Below, piece by piece: positions 44,482 to 56,229 of a stretch of DNA of 64,000 nt. The stretch's first letter is position 1; each line of letters starts with the position of its first letter. The position numbers were made by a program, and so were the translations under genes. The stretch covers positions 20,233,681 to 20,297,680 of the forward strand of contig NC_088786.1 in NCBI RefSeq assembly GCF_949628265.1. Reading direction: 5' to 3'. This DNA comes from Cloeon dipterum. Taxonomy: Eukaryota > Arthropoda > Insecta > Ephemeroptera > Baetidae. A model generated the notes under the pieces. The model was not told the DNA's origin. It ran no database searches and was given only the letters and a program-made list of their open reading frames with translations.

Positions 44482-47400
44482 ACTGCTAACCGAGGAGACG
44501 AGAGAGATGCATGTGTTTATGGTCCGTTGTGCTGGAGGCAGTGATTGCGGGCAGCTGGCCCCAAGGCGGCGACAAAACTGCCAAACGCAACCAGAGGAGC
44601 GACAGCGCCCGCCAGGCTGCCTAGCGCGCAAGGGGCGAGTTCCACTCGCTATGTTTGTACGAGAGGTTTCAAGAGAACGAATGTACAAAAAAAGAAAGAT
44701 GTTTGTGCATGTGTGTTTTTAACCGAGACGTTTTCGCGATTAATATTCGGTCTATCGTGAAAGGTGTGGCATGTAATTTTATTTTGACTATTCGGATCGG
44801 GGAAAAATCAAATTGATTGGTTTACCAACTCTATATTGACTGTAGCTTGTAAGGAGAGGAGCAGGTGCAGCTCTGCTTTTAATTAATATAACTATATGCG
44901 CCCTTTCAGTTGCGTGTCAGCAGGAATCCTAAGCCTGATTTGCATCTTGTGTAAAAATGCTTATATCTATTTTTAAAGATTAAAAGTACCGAAATTTATT
45001 TTCAACTTTTAATAAGCACTTGAATTTCATTTTCAGCAGTATGCAAATCGATTCCTGAGGGCTATATTGGGTTCGACAGATGAATCACATAATCGAAAAC
45101 TCGACACGTCGAGTGATCTAGCTGCCTAACCTTAATTTACCCTAAGGAATCGGTTTTGGCACTGTATAAAATGTAATTCCAGCGCTAATATTTAACAGAA
45201 AAAACTCAGATTCAGGTTGCAAATTTTCAGCTTAGGAGTCCAGGCCCTGTTTAAGTAATATATTTAATGTACGCATATATTGTGTAAATTTAGATGCGAT
45301 TAACTCCAGCAAAAAGTGTACAACCTTGTGTATCTCATAAATGAAAACTGACCAGTTTCCTATGATTATAAAGCAAAAAACAAAAAGAGACAACTGCTTG
45401 AAATGAGAAAGCTAAAGGCCTAAAACTCAATTGAAGACACTCCAAGATGACACACCGTTATTTATATGTAAATATTAGAGGATTAAACTCTCTTACCAAC
45501 GCAGTTTATAAAGGCGTAATAATTCTTCGCTGTTATATTTGAAGCAACCTCAACTTTGCAGCAAAAAAACGGGTAATTTTCTTATGATCGTCGGAGGTTT
45601 TAAAAGTCGCAAGCAGTGCACTTCATTTGCCAAGATTAAAACTCATCGGGAGCTTGCGTGAAGATGATTTAAGAGCTTTGAATATTTCATAGCAGCAGTG
45701 AGTTCAAAATCTTAACAGATATTTTTAATGTTTCCCCTAATTGTATATTGTGGAAATGAATAAATAATTCAACAAGTACTGGAATACATTGGGTTCAGTT
45801 TCAATCACGAGTGAATCCCCTGTTTGAGAAAATTATTGAGCTTTATTTTCATTGAAGCCGTTGCACACATCTTTTTTTATAATTCATTTAACAAATACAT
45901 TATAACATGGTGGAAATTACAGAAAACATTACAAATATTTTACATAAATCTATAAAGCGTGTGGGGTTACAACTACAACCCGATGAGTGCAAGATAAATA
46001 TACTTTGCGAATGACAAAATTTAAAAATAACATTTATGTGTCTGATCAGAATCGTAATTCGTGTTTTAAAAGTGTACAAGAGCTAAACTATCAAATTAAT
46101 TCAAAGCAATCCTTTATTTTCTTATCAAACCTGAGTTAAAATCTTCATAAACATTTAGAAACAAAATGAGAGTTTTCACTACGCCATGTTCCTTCTCTAT
46201 TCTAAGATTGAACGGAAAAAACCGACATCACCACGAAAAGCAGTACACAATATTCTGAATAATGTTTTCACTATACCAGTAGACCAACAATATACTGAGT
46301 TGCTTTTGTTTCCACTACTTCTGGATCGCTGCTTCAGAGCTTATTTAAGTGAATCGCCTTTTTTTAATATACATATCCTAAAAACAGTGTTTTGTAGTAA
46401 TGAGAGCTCTGAAAACCACCATCAAGAAACCGCTATATCACGTGGTTATATCTGTTTGTGTTTTCACTTTAAGTTCTAAGTCCATGCGCATTTAAAACGC
46501 ATGAGCAGTGCTTTGCTGTAATTTTGTTCTCTCCGTTTCGAGACTCTAAAAATTATTTACTGTGGATGGGTGTTCTCTATGACAAGGGCAGAGGGATCCT
46601 AGCAGGATCGATCTCAGAAGTTTGATTGATCAGCAGAATAAAATTGTTGACACACACTTGTATAATAAAAGTTAGATCTTCGCTTTGGTAACACAAGAAG
46701 TCGTCGTTGACTTTATATGCGTCTTAATATAGAGAGTAAATCACATTTCAGCTTCATTGAATACTTTTTTCTGACTACTGGGTGAACGATTCTCCAGTGT
46801 AGTTTGAATATATTTTAAAGCGCAGAATTGTGATCAACCACAAAATAAATAGCTGCAATATATTTTTCCTCGAGTATCTACTGCGCCTAATCCAAATTTA
46901 TAACTATTTTCCCCGCCAAAGGTTTTGAGCATGTTTCGCAGCATGAAAAATCGGTGGATTTTCTCCTCGTAATGCAATGTAATAATAGCTTGTAATCTAA
47001 GTACTTTGAAAGGGTAATCTAAAATCTGCAAGTATTTGTTTTGTGCTCAACCACAGCGACAAATATATATGTATTTTTTAAATAAACAGTACATTCACTT
47101 TTTGTGGCTGTCATTCAGGTAGATAAAATACAGCAAAACTTCTAGTAACATGACATAAACATTACTTCTGCGAGCTCACAGATAAAGAATAACTGGCGTT
47201 CCTATTCTCTATAATTCTCTATTTTCGGAATAAATTATTTTTCTGCCAAACAGTAGGCTCTTTTAGAATTCGCAACTTTCCCAGTATCTTATTATGGTAT
47301 TTCACAAACTTTATAATTTACACCTTACTTGTAAAAACCCCGCCGTATATATGTATATTTAAATCGCATGTTAGCTCCTATATTTTGGGTACCTTTACTG

Positions 47401-48037
47401 CCTATATGTATGTGGGATTAGCTCCTTAAAATAAGAAAGCATTTTCACGTGCTTCTGGACGATTTGAGTTGTAAAATTCGTGAAGCTCTCCTTTCGATTT
47501 GGAAACGAAAAAAATTGAAGGGACTTGTCTCTTCTCTAGTTTTTGATCTTTGCTAGGCTCTCTGAAGCAAAACACAGTGACCAAGATCAGACACAACACG
47601 TGGCAGTTTAATTTACCTGGAAAAGCGTATGTACTCTAGATTCGCATCAGCATCACGCATTTTCCGGGGCACTTGCCGGGGCGCACGAGACCGAATATCT
47701 TCAGCTCTCTCTGACCTTTTGAAAAATCAATACTCCTCATACATAATAAGCCTATCTGGCCTCGCGCTTGTTGCAAATTCTGCAACAACAGCCGCCGACT
47801 TGATGAAAAAGTCAAACAATCAACTTTGCCCGCACTTGAGATGAAACTTTTCTAGTTACATTATATTTGCAGCTGAGAGCGACCGCGGCTGAGAGAATCA
47901 AAAGGAGAATGCACATATATAATATAATACATATGAAGGGGCCAGAATTTTTCAACACAATTTTAGACAACACTCGTTCAAATGCTTTTTTTTGTGCATC
48001 ATTTTAAAATCACTTTGTCCACATTTTCAGTTGGGAA
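44482..48037. other. Tail-to-tail spacer between the paralogous genes
   Basis: No coding exon supported. It should hold the 3' untranslated regions of both genes. AATAAA at about 45763-45768 (GAATAAATAATTC) is a possible plus-strand poly(A) signal and would imply a 1.3-kb 3' UTR. A stretch at about 45130-45170 weakly resembles the tail of the foldback element at 56.2 kb. Confidence 0.35.
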
Positions 48038-51000
48038 CTATAGCAGGCTGCAGGTAACAGGGTGGTTGAGGACGTGGTCGAACAGAATTGGTCCACCAGC
48101 GGCGAGGTCAGGCGGCCGCTCTTCATCTTCGAAGTCGCAGTCAAAGTAACGGCTCTGGAATGAAAAATGGCTATTAATAAACGAAAAAACATGTTGAAAG
48201 TTGTTTTCACAAGACGATATCTTCCTTATGAATGTAAATTTTTAAAATGAAAATTTTTCTCTCACTAGTTGTTCATTAAATTTCATATTTAAGGAATTTG
48301 CTATATATTATCTTCCAATAATGAAATTCTGGGCTCAGCAAGACAATAAATTTTAAGATTTGCCAATATTCTCGAGAAATTAAACTGTCTGTAAAGGATT
48401 TTTCGCTTTATTTCAATCCTTTCGCTCTCGTTGCGATCTATCAAATTATCGGGTAAATATCCTACTGGCGAAATAAATTATAATTTTCAACAAGGAAAAA
48501 GTGCTCATCGGTTGATTAACGTACAAAAATTTGTTGCCAATTTTCTCAGAACATTAATTTTCGACCTGGATTTTCAGCTATTTTTCAATTAATTTAGAAA
48601 ATACATTACACAGTGTTAATATCATTTTCCCCAATTTTTTAGTACAGCAGATACACTATTAAAATTCAGGATTCTTATTTTAAAGAACAGATTCCAGTTT
48701 CCATGTTGCAAAATCAACACGTTCTTCATTCTCATCCATTAAAACTTTCTCCTTTTAAATTGATCTGATTCTATGTTTCAGCGTCACAAAAATAAAGTTT
48801 TAAGCAAACAAGTATGAAGTTTAATTTTTATAACATATGGGAAAAACAATCTCGACATTTTAATTCAAGTTCCAATTTATTTAATTTAAAGAACAATATT
48901 TTAGACACCATATCTTTTGGACAAATCATCAGGTCTTTAACATTCAGAATATTCAAAATTTAAGGAAATAATACTCTTTAGAAGAACATTAACAAAAACA
49001 AATGTGTTGGTGCAAATTACAACATGCATCCACCAAAATAAGAAAAAATTGTCTAACCAAAAAATCCTGATTTTTCATAGTCACTCTTACATTATCGGTT
49101 CAATTCCTGATTTTTATTTTCCTTCTTATTCCAGTCTGTGCTATTTTTTCATGCCCAATTTACGTTGTCTAAGTCGAAAACATAAACAATTTTAACGAGT
49201 ACCCCGAAAATCCTTGTTACTAATACAAGAACTAATCCCTATACGGATTCAGATCAGCAAAAATTGATTTTGGTAGCACTGTATATGTATTTTTGAGAAA
49301 TGTAGCTGCAAAGTTAGCACGCTTTCCGAATGTTGAGAACTGTCTCCCTACTTGAAATCTCACTTTATTTTACATCAAAGATTTCCCCAAAGAGTTGATA
49401 CACCATTATTGGATAGATTTCAACAAGAGGAGTCGAAATCTGCCAGGAAAATAGGTCAAAAGTGCTGTATATTTTGGAGAAAATACGCAAAATTTGAATA
49501 TTAACAAAATGGAAGTCTTCATTGAATTATTTCCGATTATTTCCCATTGCAGGGCAATTTAATCAACTGTTTATAGTAGCCAATAATTCTTAATTGTTGT
49601 CCTGTATCAAAGGTAGAAGATGTATGATAAGTTTTATTTTACATTTTGAAGTTCCTGGAAATTTTTTAAATGGATCTGAATTAGTTTTCGGTAGCCTTTA
49701 ATCAAAATTTTCAATGCTTATAATAGTTCAAAAGCAGGTGAAAGCGGTAAACATACCGTCGCGTAGATGAATAAAGCACACCAATTGCTACCTCTCGCGA
49801 GCAAAATTATTATACGAGAATGTGTTTGCCCCGTCAAATTAACCGCGTTGATGTTTAGCTGCTGGCAGCAAATATTTATGAGAGTTTATAGAAACAGCAT
49901 TGAATTTCGCAAGCTCGCGGCGTGAAAAAGCTTTCCGCGCGCGCCACTGTTTGCACATGCAGAGGGGCATAATTCAGTTTAGCCGAGCAACTTTTGGCAA
50001 AGGACTCGGTAATTAATCTTTTGAGGAAGTCATTTTGTTTGAGTATCACAGAAAGCTTTTAGAGCTGGTGAGAGTTGCAGAGGCACAAACGACAATTTTT
50101 GCGCATAATCATAGAGAAAAGAAAGGTACACACATATTTTCAAAGTGCCGTGGACTGCGCACACCCTTCGGCTAACTTTTCTCATAAAGAGACAAAGAGT
50201 GGAACCCGAACAATAACACACGCTCTGCACGCCGAGTTTAACATTCAAAGTTCTCTTCCATTTAATTAAAACGAAACCGTGGCTGCTTGGACTTGAAACC
50301 ACACGTCAATGAAAAATCTTTCTGCGGGCGATATACTTTGTCCGAAAAGAAATTTTCTGAAATATCTGATTCGGAGTTTTTAGACCGCGTCAAATAAATT
50401 TATCGATAAATTATTTATTTTACGGGATAAATTTGGAGACCTCAGTTTTTCATCTCCCCGTGGTGCAATTTCTAAAATAAAAGGTACACGCTTTGGATTC
50501 CCCTCAATGAGTCCTATCAAACTGATATCCTAGTAGACCAAGGTCTGTTAGTTTTGGTTTCTAATTAAAATAATAAAAAATGAGCTCACCGAGTTTGAAG
50601 TTTTGAAAATGTGATTAAAAGTTGAATATGACTTGAGTGAACTTGTGTAAAAATTTCAGGATTGTGTTCTTTATTGTTTTAGAGAAATTCCCTCTCAAAA
50701 CTAAAAAACGATTTTTGTCACTTTCCGCGTTTTAGAAAATTTATTTACCCCAAATCTCTGGTTCTAACCATCAAAATTGCAAAATTTACCTAATACCATT
50801 TGACTCGTTTCAATCTACCCTGACCAGTTGAAGAGTTTAGGGTGCTTAACCCACCCCTTTCATCTCCCCTGCTCTAATTTTAATAGCAAAAATTTATTTC
50901 TCCAGTGCTTCAAAATCTTTTACATTATCAAAAACTCAACATCCCACACATTATATACAAATTGGGAATTTTTCCAATTTTAAAACCTTTTCATTCCGAG

Positions 51001-53477
51001 AGGTTTCAAAGTTTCCAAAACTGTTCAGTAAAAATGAATATTTTGTTGAAAATTTCATGACATCATCTACAGACTAACCTTTAGATGTAAATTTCGATGA
51101 GTTTGCATGATTTCATGCCAATTTCGTCCTCCGAACAGTGACGTTTCGTCATCACCCATTTTGGACAAATTCTTTTCGGACAAAGTTCACGCTCTCTCTT
51201 TCTGGCGCTCGCTCTGTCTATTTTCCTCGCAAAACCATTTGCGTATATCAATAAATGGAGAAAGACGCAAAACAAACAGTGCAAGGGTTGCGACAGAAAA
51301 ATTGGCTTCGATAGCCGCGTGCGGAGAGCGGAAAAACTTATTCTTGTGGACACATAAAAAAGCATGCCGTCAAACAAAACCAATATGTCACGCTGGTGAC
51401 AGCGAATTTCACCCTTGCTTTTTTACCAAGTAAGGGGCGCGATTTAATTCGTTTTGGCGTGAAAAGGAAGCGTCGACGGATCAATCATCGGGCCGGGGGA
51501 TTAATCACCCCGACGACGAGCGCTCTTTTTGCGTGGGCAGGGCGCGGGGGTAGGTGCGAGAGAGTGTACCTGACAATCTAAGCATCTGCAGCTATCACTC
51601 ATGCGACACGTGAGGCCCCAAATGGCCGCCGCCTCGCGGTACAGCTCCGTGCTGGATCTCCTCTTGTGATTGTAGTTTTCCGGCACCTCGGCCGTGCCCT
51701 CGGCCTCCGTCGGCTGCTGCTGGCCCAGCTGCTGCTGCACATTTCGGCAAACATTAGTTCGGGCTGTGCGCGCAGAGGGTGAAAAGAAAAAAGGGAAAAA
51801 TTGTGTCTAAGCCGCGCGAATAAATTAGACCCCTCTCCGCGGACGCATTAATAATCTAAAACTGCGGAACGAGCGCGGGTGGGCTGTTTTCTCAAGATAA
51901 AATTGGTAATTTGGAGGTGCGGAGAGGAGCGTGCCGTCGCCGGGCTTTTACGCTCCACGTTTTCCGGCAGCGCGCGCTGAAATGAATACTAAATGTCATG
52001 GTGCGAATTTCTCGCGGCCAATAATTATGAGGAAATGGAAATTAAAATTTAATTGGAGACGAATTCGAAGAATTATATCGATTTTTTGCGGGAATTTAAT
52101 GAGGGAATATTTCTTCATTCAAAACGGAGGGTTGCTTGCAGGATCTTTCTCTTAGGACGCGAGCGCAAGGGGATCTGGGTTTAATGATGACGGGATGAAT
52201 ACAGATTAATTAAATCTGCTAGACTGCCATTAGGCAGTCGAGTGTGTGAGTCGGAAGTTGAAATTAAGCAAAACGCGCAGCGCACGAGGCGGAATTCTTG
52301 GAATATTCATGTGTTCTCCACCGAGAGGAGGAAGAGAAGCCGCAGGAATTCGACTGAATTAAACAACGACTGGAAGGGAAAACGCGTGCACAGAGAATGA
52401 ATTAAAGAAAGAGTAAGGGAAAGGGGCGATTTTATACCTGGATGTCAGACGACGTGTCCAAAATGTACATCGAGTCGCTGGTGCAACGCAGGTACAAGTC
52501 TTCCACTTCTGCAGCATGGAGAAAATAATTTGCGTTTATTTTAAACTGGCGAAGAGCGAACATAATGTTGAAAAATATGCATTTGAAACGTTAAAACAAG
52601 GGAAATTGAAACTAAAAGCATGTTGATATGTTTTATTAATTTGCAAGCATAGAACCATGGATAAAAGACTGATATTAATTGAAAAAGGAGCCTAGGACGT
52701 TACAGTTGGAATATTTTTTATGATAATAAGAAATGTAATAAAATACCATTTCAAAATATATTGTAATATTTTAAAATCAATCTTTTTTTAATTCACCCTT
52801 ATTACAGGATTAATTATTGTTTAATGAAAAGCGTTTGCGTTTAGTCCAAAAGAGTTAAATGAATGATTTAAGAAAAAGATAATCCATATCTTTTATTCTA
52901 GGTTTCAGGGTTTTTGGAATAACTTTTTGAAAACTCTCAACCAGGAACCCTTAAAACAATTGAAATTTCGGCCAGCAACCAGATTACAAACCAAAATGCG
53001 CAGCCCCTTTCAGTTCTGCACATTTTAGCACAGCCTTTTTGACATATATAGTTGAGAGCAAACATTTTTATGGGGTAAAGTTAACTTGCTGATCCACAGT
53101 AAAAACAAAGTTAGAACATTTTGAATGTAAACAATTCTGTGTTGAGAGAATTAACAGTAGAAAAAATAATGAAATGAGCTAGCATGTCTGACCTGAAATG
53201 TTGACCCTGTGGGTGGGAGTGGCATGGCGAGGCTCATTGTGGCCGAGGGCGGCGGCCACCTCGCGCAGCAGCCGCTCCTCCCTGGCTCTGAGCTCGGCGC
53301 AGCGCGCCAACTGCTGCAAGGTGCTCTGGTCGGGGGCCGACGGTGCCCCCAGCGGGCCTCCGCTCACCGTGCGCACCCCCGAGGGGCCAGCGGTGGCCGC
53401 GGATGCGCCGGCCAGCATGCCCGCCGCCGCCACCACTATCCCGCGCCTTCGCCGCCGCAGGCACAGGAAGTAGAACA
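48038..53477 (-). CDS. Unrecognised probable membrane protein, paralogue of the 42834-44481 gene (5' end unresolved)
   Basis: Four exons, listed 5' to 3': 53193-53477, 52438-52508, 51570-51734 and 48038-48154 (TAG), join in frame (phases 1, 0, 0). The first starts VFYFLCLRRRRRG, which looks like the cytoplasmic end of a transmembrane helix followed by a stop-transfer Arg run. An Ala/Gly-rich stretch and a short helical segment (ARCAELRAREERLLREVAAA) follow. The 71-base exon encodes EVEDLYLRCTSDSMYIL, with two YxxL-type motifs. The third ends TELYREAAAIWGLTCRMSDS then CRCLDCQ. The last begins SRYFDCDFE and ends VTCSLL. The upstream exon with the rest of the membrane segment (phase 1) was not found and may lie beyond 53.5 kb. 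Function not recognised. The tail is shared with the plus-strand neighbour, including the intron position. Confidence 0.7.
49200..49612 (+). repeat. Dispersed repeat family 1, copy 2 (in an intron)
   Basis: Matches 7700-8100 over its full length in the same orientation. It lies in the 48155-51569 intron of the minus-strand gene, antisense to it. The rest of that intron is AT-rich with no coding exon, apart from a GC-richer stretch at about 51150-51560 before the next exon. Confidence 0.75.
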
Positions 53478-55900
53478 CTGCAACACACAAAAAATTCTCA
53501 TTATCTGACTGATAAATGTGCAAAGATGGGCTGTGTTGGAATGATATTGTAGATAGGAATTTTCTTGTTGAATTTGAATTATTAATTTGGTTGCTTTGTA
53601 TTTGACTTAACTAATGAGATGCTCTTCATTAAAATAAGCATTTCCCGATCATCAATCAAAGACTTTTCGCTTCTTTTAAGATATGCCTGAAATTTTATTA
53701 ATGAAAATCACCTAAAAATTACATATTTAACAATCATGATAATTAAATAAAAATAAAAATTGAATCATGATATTTGTTGCTATATCACTAATTCAAAATA
53801 TTTTAATTATTTAAAACCCCTGTGAAAATTCTCAAACCATTCAGTTCAGTTCGAATTTCGACGTTGGAAACCCTTTTGGAACAATATTTGCAATTCAATA
53901 CTTTTTTATTGACTAATTAAAATGAAAAATTTGCCAAATAAACCTTTATTATATTTTATCTGATTGGTATAAATGGAATTCCTGAATTGAAATCAACCAA
54001 TCAGATTTATACCTTAATTGTTTAAGTAAATAATTGTAATAAGAAATTAATTTAATTTAAAAATGTACCTACACATTTTCAATGGTCAGATTCGTACAAA
54101 GCATTGAATTTCCAGTCGGAACACTTCGTCTGTTTTTTCCGCATAGCCTTTCTCCGTAATTTCCTGACGCGCAGAGTGTTGCGGCGCATTTGCGGCCTCC
54201 CGAACTCGCTCGCGGCCGCCGCCGATGGCCTCACGGCCCAACACGCTTCTTCCCTGGCTATTCTCTGGTGCACCGTTAATGCAAGTGAAAGGGTTGAAAC
54301 GAGGAAATCATGCTTCCCAGTACTGAATCTTAGCCAACTTAAAAAGGTGATTTTTTCAGGTGTTTGTGTTTTGCATGCCAAAACACACAATTAAATTGTT
54401 TTAAATTCGCAGAGCCTATTACCTGATTTGAAATCCGTCGATGAACACTAATCTGGTCATTAAAAATATTTTAGAACAATATTTGCAATTGGGGATTATT
54501 ATAATGAAATAATTAACAAATAAACTTTTTCCATTTTCATACTTTCACATTCAACATTTTTTCCCCCTAATAATCAATACTAGGCTTAATTTCAAATTTT
54601 ATTGTCATAAAAGTCTTAAAAACGCGTTAAGCCTACAGCTGATTGGTGGTGACAAAAAATAAAATTATTTTTTTAAACATAGAGCACGAAGCTCAAAAAT
54701 TCACAACGCGCATTGCAGTTGTATATTAATTTCAATGTTTTTCTCATTTTGATTCTAAGTCTATGAGGAAATTTTAATCATTGATGTTTCAGTGATACTT
54801 GAAAAAATACTCTGTTGTATCAAAGGCACAAAATATATTTTGTATCGACGGATGAATAATCAAATGAAAATACACAATAAACATCGCAAAACAGCTCGCG
54901 TTTGGAGCGAGATTCGAATCTTTCCGCCGAGGATGCATGATATGCCCATATATAAAATCAACGATTGAAATTTATGAGCAGTGTCGGGAAAAAAATATCA
55001 GAGCTTTCGACGGAGCTTTAACAAATTCGCTCATGTGCCGTCGTCGTCAGTGCGAATAAATAAATAAAAACGCTCGGCGGCGGAACAAACAACACGGCAA
55101 ATATTTTTACAGCTCACATACACATTTCTCTGTTTGCGCATTGCGATTTGATTGTGAAAAATTATCGACTGCCATCAGAGCCGTTCTCGCAGTCATCAAT
55201 CTGGCGCTTCCGCAGGTGCGGAGAAACATCCGTCCGCAAATTCGCAGGCAACACATGTATCGGCCTCTGCGGATTTATCAATAATAAGCCGATATTGGCC
55301 TTGATTGCCACAGCTGCTGACTTTTTGTCGAGCAGGAAAGGCAATGTGTGTGTGTGTGTGTGTCAGGTCGCATTACCTGAGAACGTGTGCCGTGAGTGCT
55401 GTTTCTCTCAGCTTGCGATGTCGACATCAGATAATATGTCCATAATTGTACGCGACGCAGAGCCCAAGCAATAAAGTTCGCTGTGTGCTGCATCGAGCCG
55501 CAAACTGTACCTCCCTAGAGCCCTCAGCCACCGAGAATATTGGCTGAAAAGCTCTGCGGATCCAAGTTAGAAGTTTTGCAGATTGATTGAACTAGATTTA
55601 ATAATTATTTGCGTTTTAGATTCAATATTATTTTATTGCGGATCAGCAGAGCAACTGTGCCCCATACATCCACATCCGGAACACAACAAAAATATAACAA
55701 AACATTTTTTTATTTTGATAACAGAGGGAAAAGTAAAATCAGTCAATCAGTTCAGTGTTTGGCAATAAATATTTGGCTATCTTTGGCTAACAATTTTTAA
55801 GGCCTTTCTGACGTGGACGATTGGAAAAATTAAAATTTTAAAGAAACGCTTTTGGAATTTGATTTTTGACGGTGCCATTCTATTATTGCCAATCTATCTA
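53478..55900. other. Upstream region or first intron of the minus-strand gene
   Basis: No supported exon. A (GT)n microsatellite lies at about 55344-55363. On the minus strand, a donor-like CAG|GTAATG at about 55378 ends an open stretch starting near 55493, but its phase does not fit the exon at 53477. It could at most be untranslated. Confidence 0.3.
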
Positions 55901-55939
55901 AAAACCATTACTTTAGCGGTTTTTGTTCTGAACCAAGCC

Positions 55940-56225
55940 AAAAGTGCCCCCAAGAACGCCGAACGCTGACCAGTCCGAAAAGGGAGCGGTTTCCTGATCG
56001 TATGTAGCGCTGGCCTAATTATTGTAAGATCGAGACAGCAGCGTCACAGCGACAGCCAGCACAATCAAGGGACATGATTGGCTTTTGGTTGTGACTTCTC
56101 GATCTTTGCGCCAAAGAGCCAATAAGAAAACCGCTCCTTTGGCGAATTGTCGACCACAAGTGATTCGGTTGCATAAGATAATTTCGACCTAAGTATTCGA
56201 TTGGCACTGTCAAAAACGAAATTCC
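55940..56225. repeat. Foldback element family 2, copy A
   Basis: Contains CGCTGGCC...AAGATCGAGACAGCAGCG and GACAGCCAGC at 56004-56060, matching the stem of the element at 62717-63080. It is followed by GCCAATAAGAAAACCGCTCC, GTGATTCGGTTGCAT and ACTGTCAAAAACGAAATTCC, also shared. GGAGCGGTTTCC at about 55983 and GAAAACCGCTCC at about 56126 are inverted outer arms. Confidence 0.6.
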
Positions 56226-56229
56226 AGAG

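Noticed and set aside
46186-46479. 97-residue open frame on the plus strand between the paralogous genes
   Set aside because: No domain, no splice context, ordinary AT-rich composition and position in the expected 3' UTR region. Most likely chance.
54079-54394. Opposed open frames of about 100 residues, considered as the missing first exon of the minus-strand membrane protein
   Set aside because: No transmembrane segment and no phase-1 donor leading into 53477 in the right frame.
54900-54925. AGATTCGAATCT resembling a tRNA T-loop
   Set aside because: It is a plain palindrome with no acceptor stem or anticodon arm at the right spacing.
55370-55493. Minus-strand open stretch ending in a strong donor (CAG|GTAATG), considered as an upstream exon
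   Set aside because: The phase does not match the exon at 53477. It might be an untranslated exon at best.
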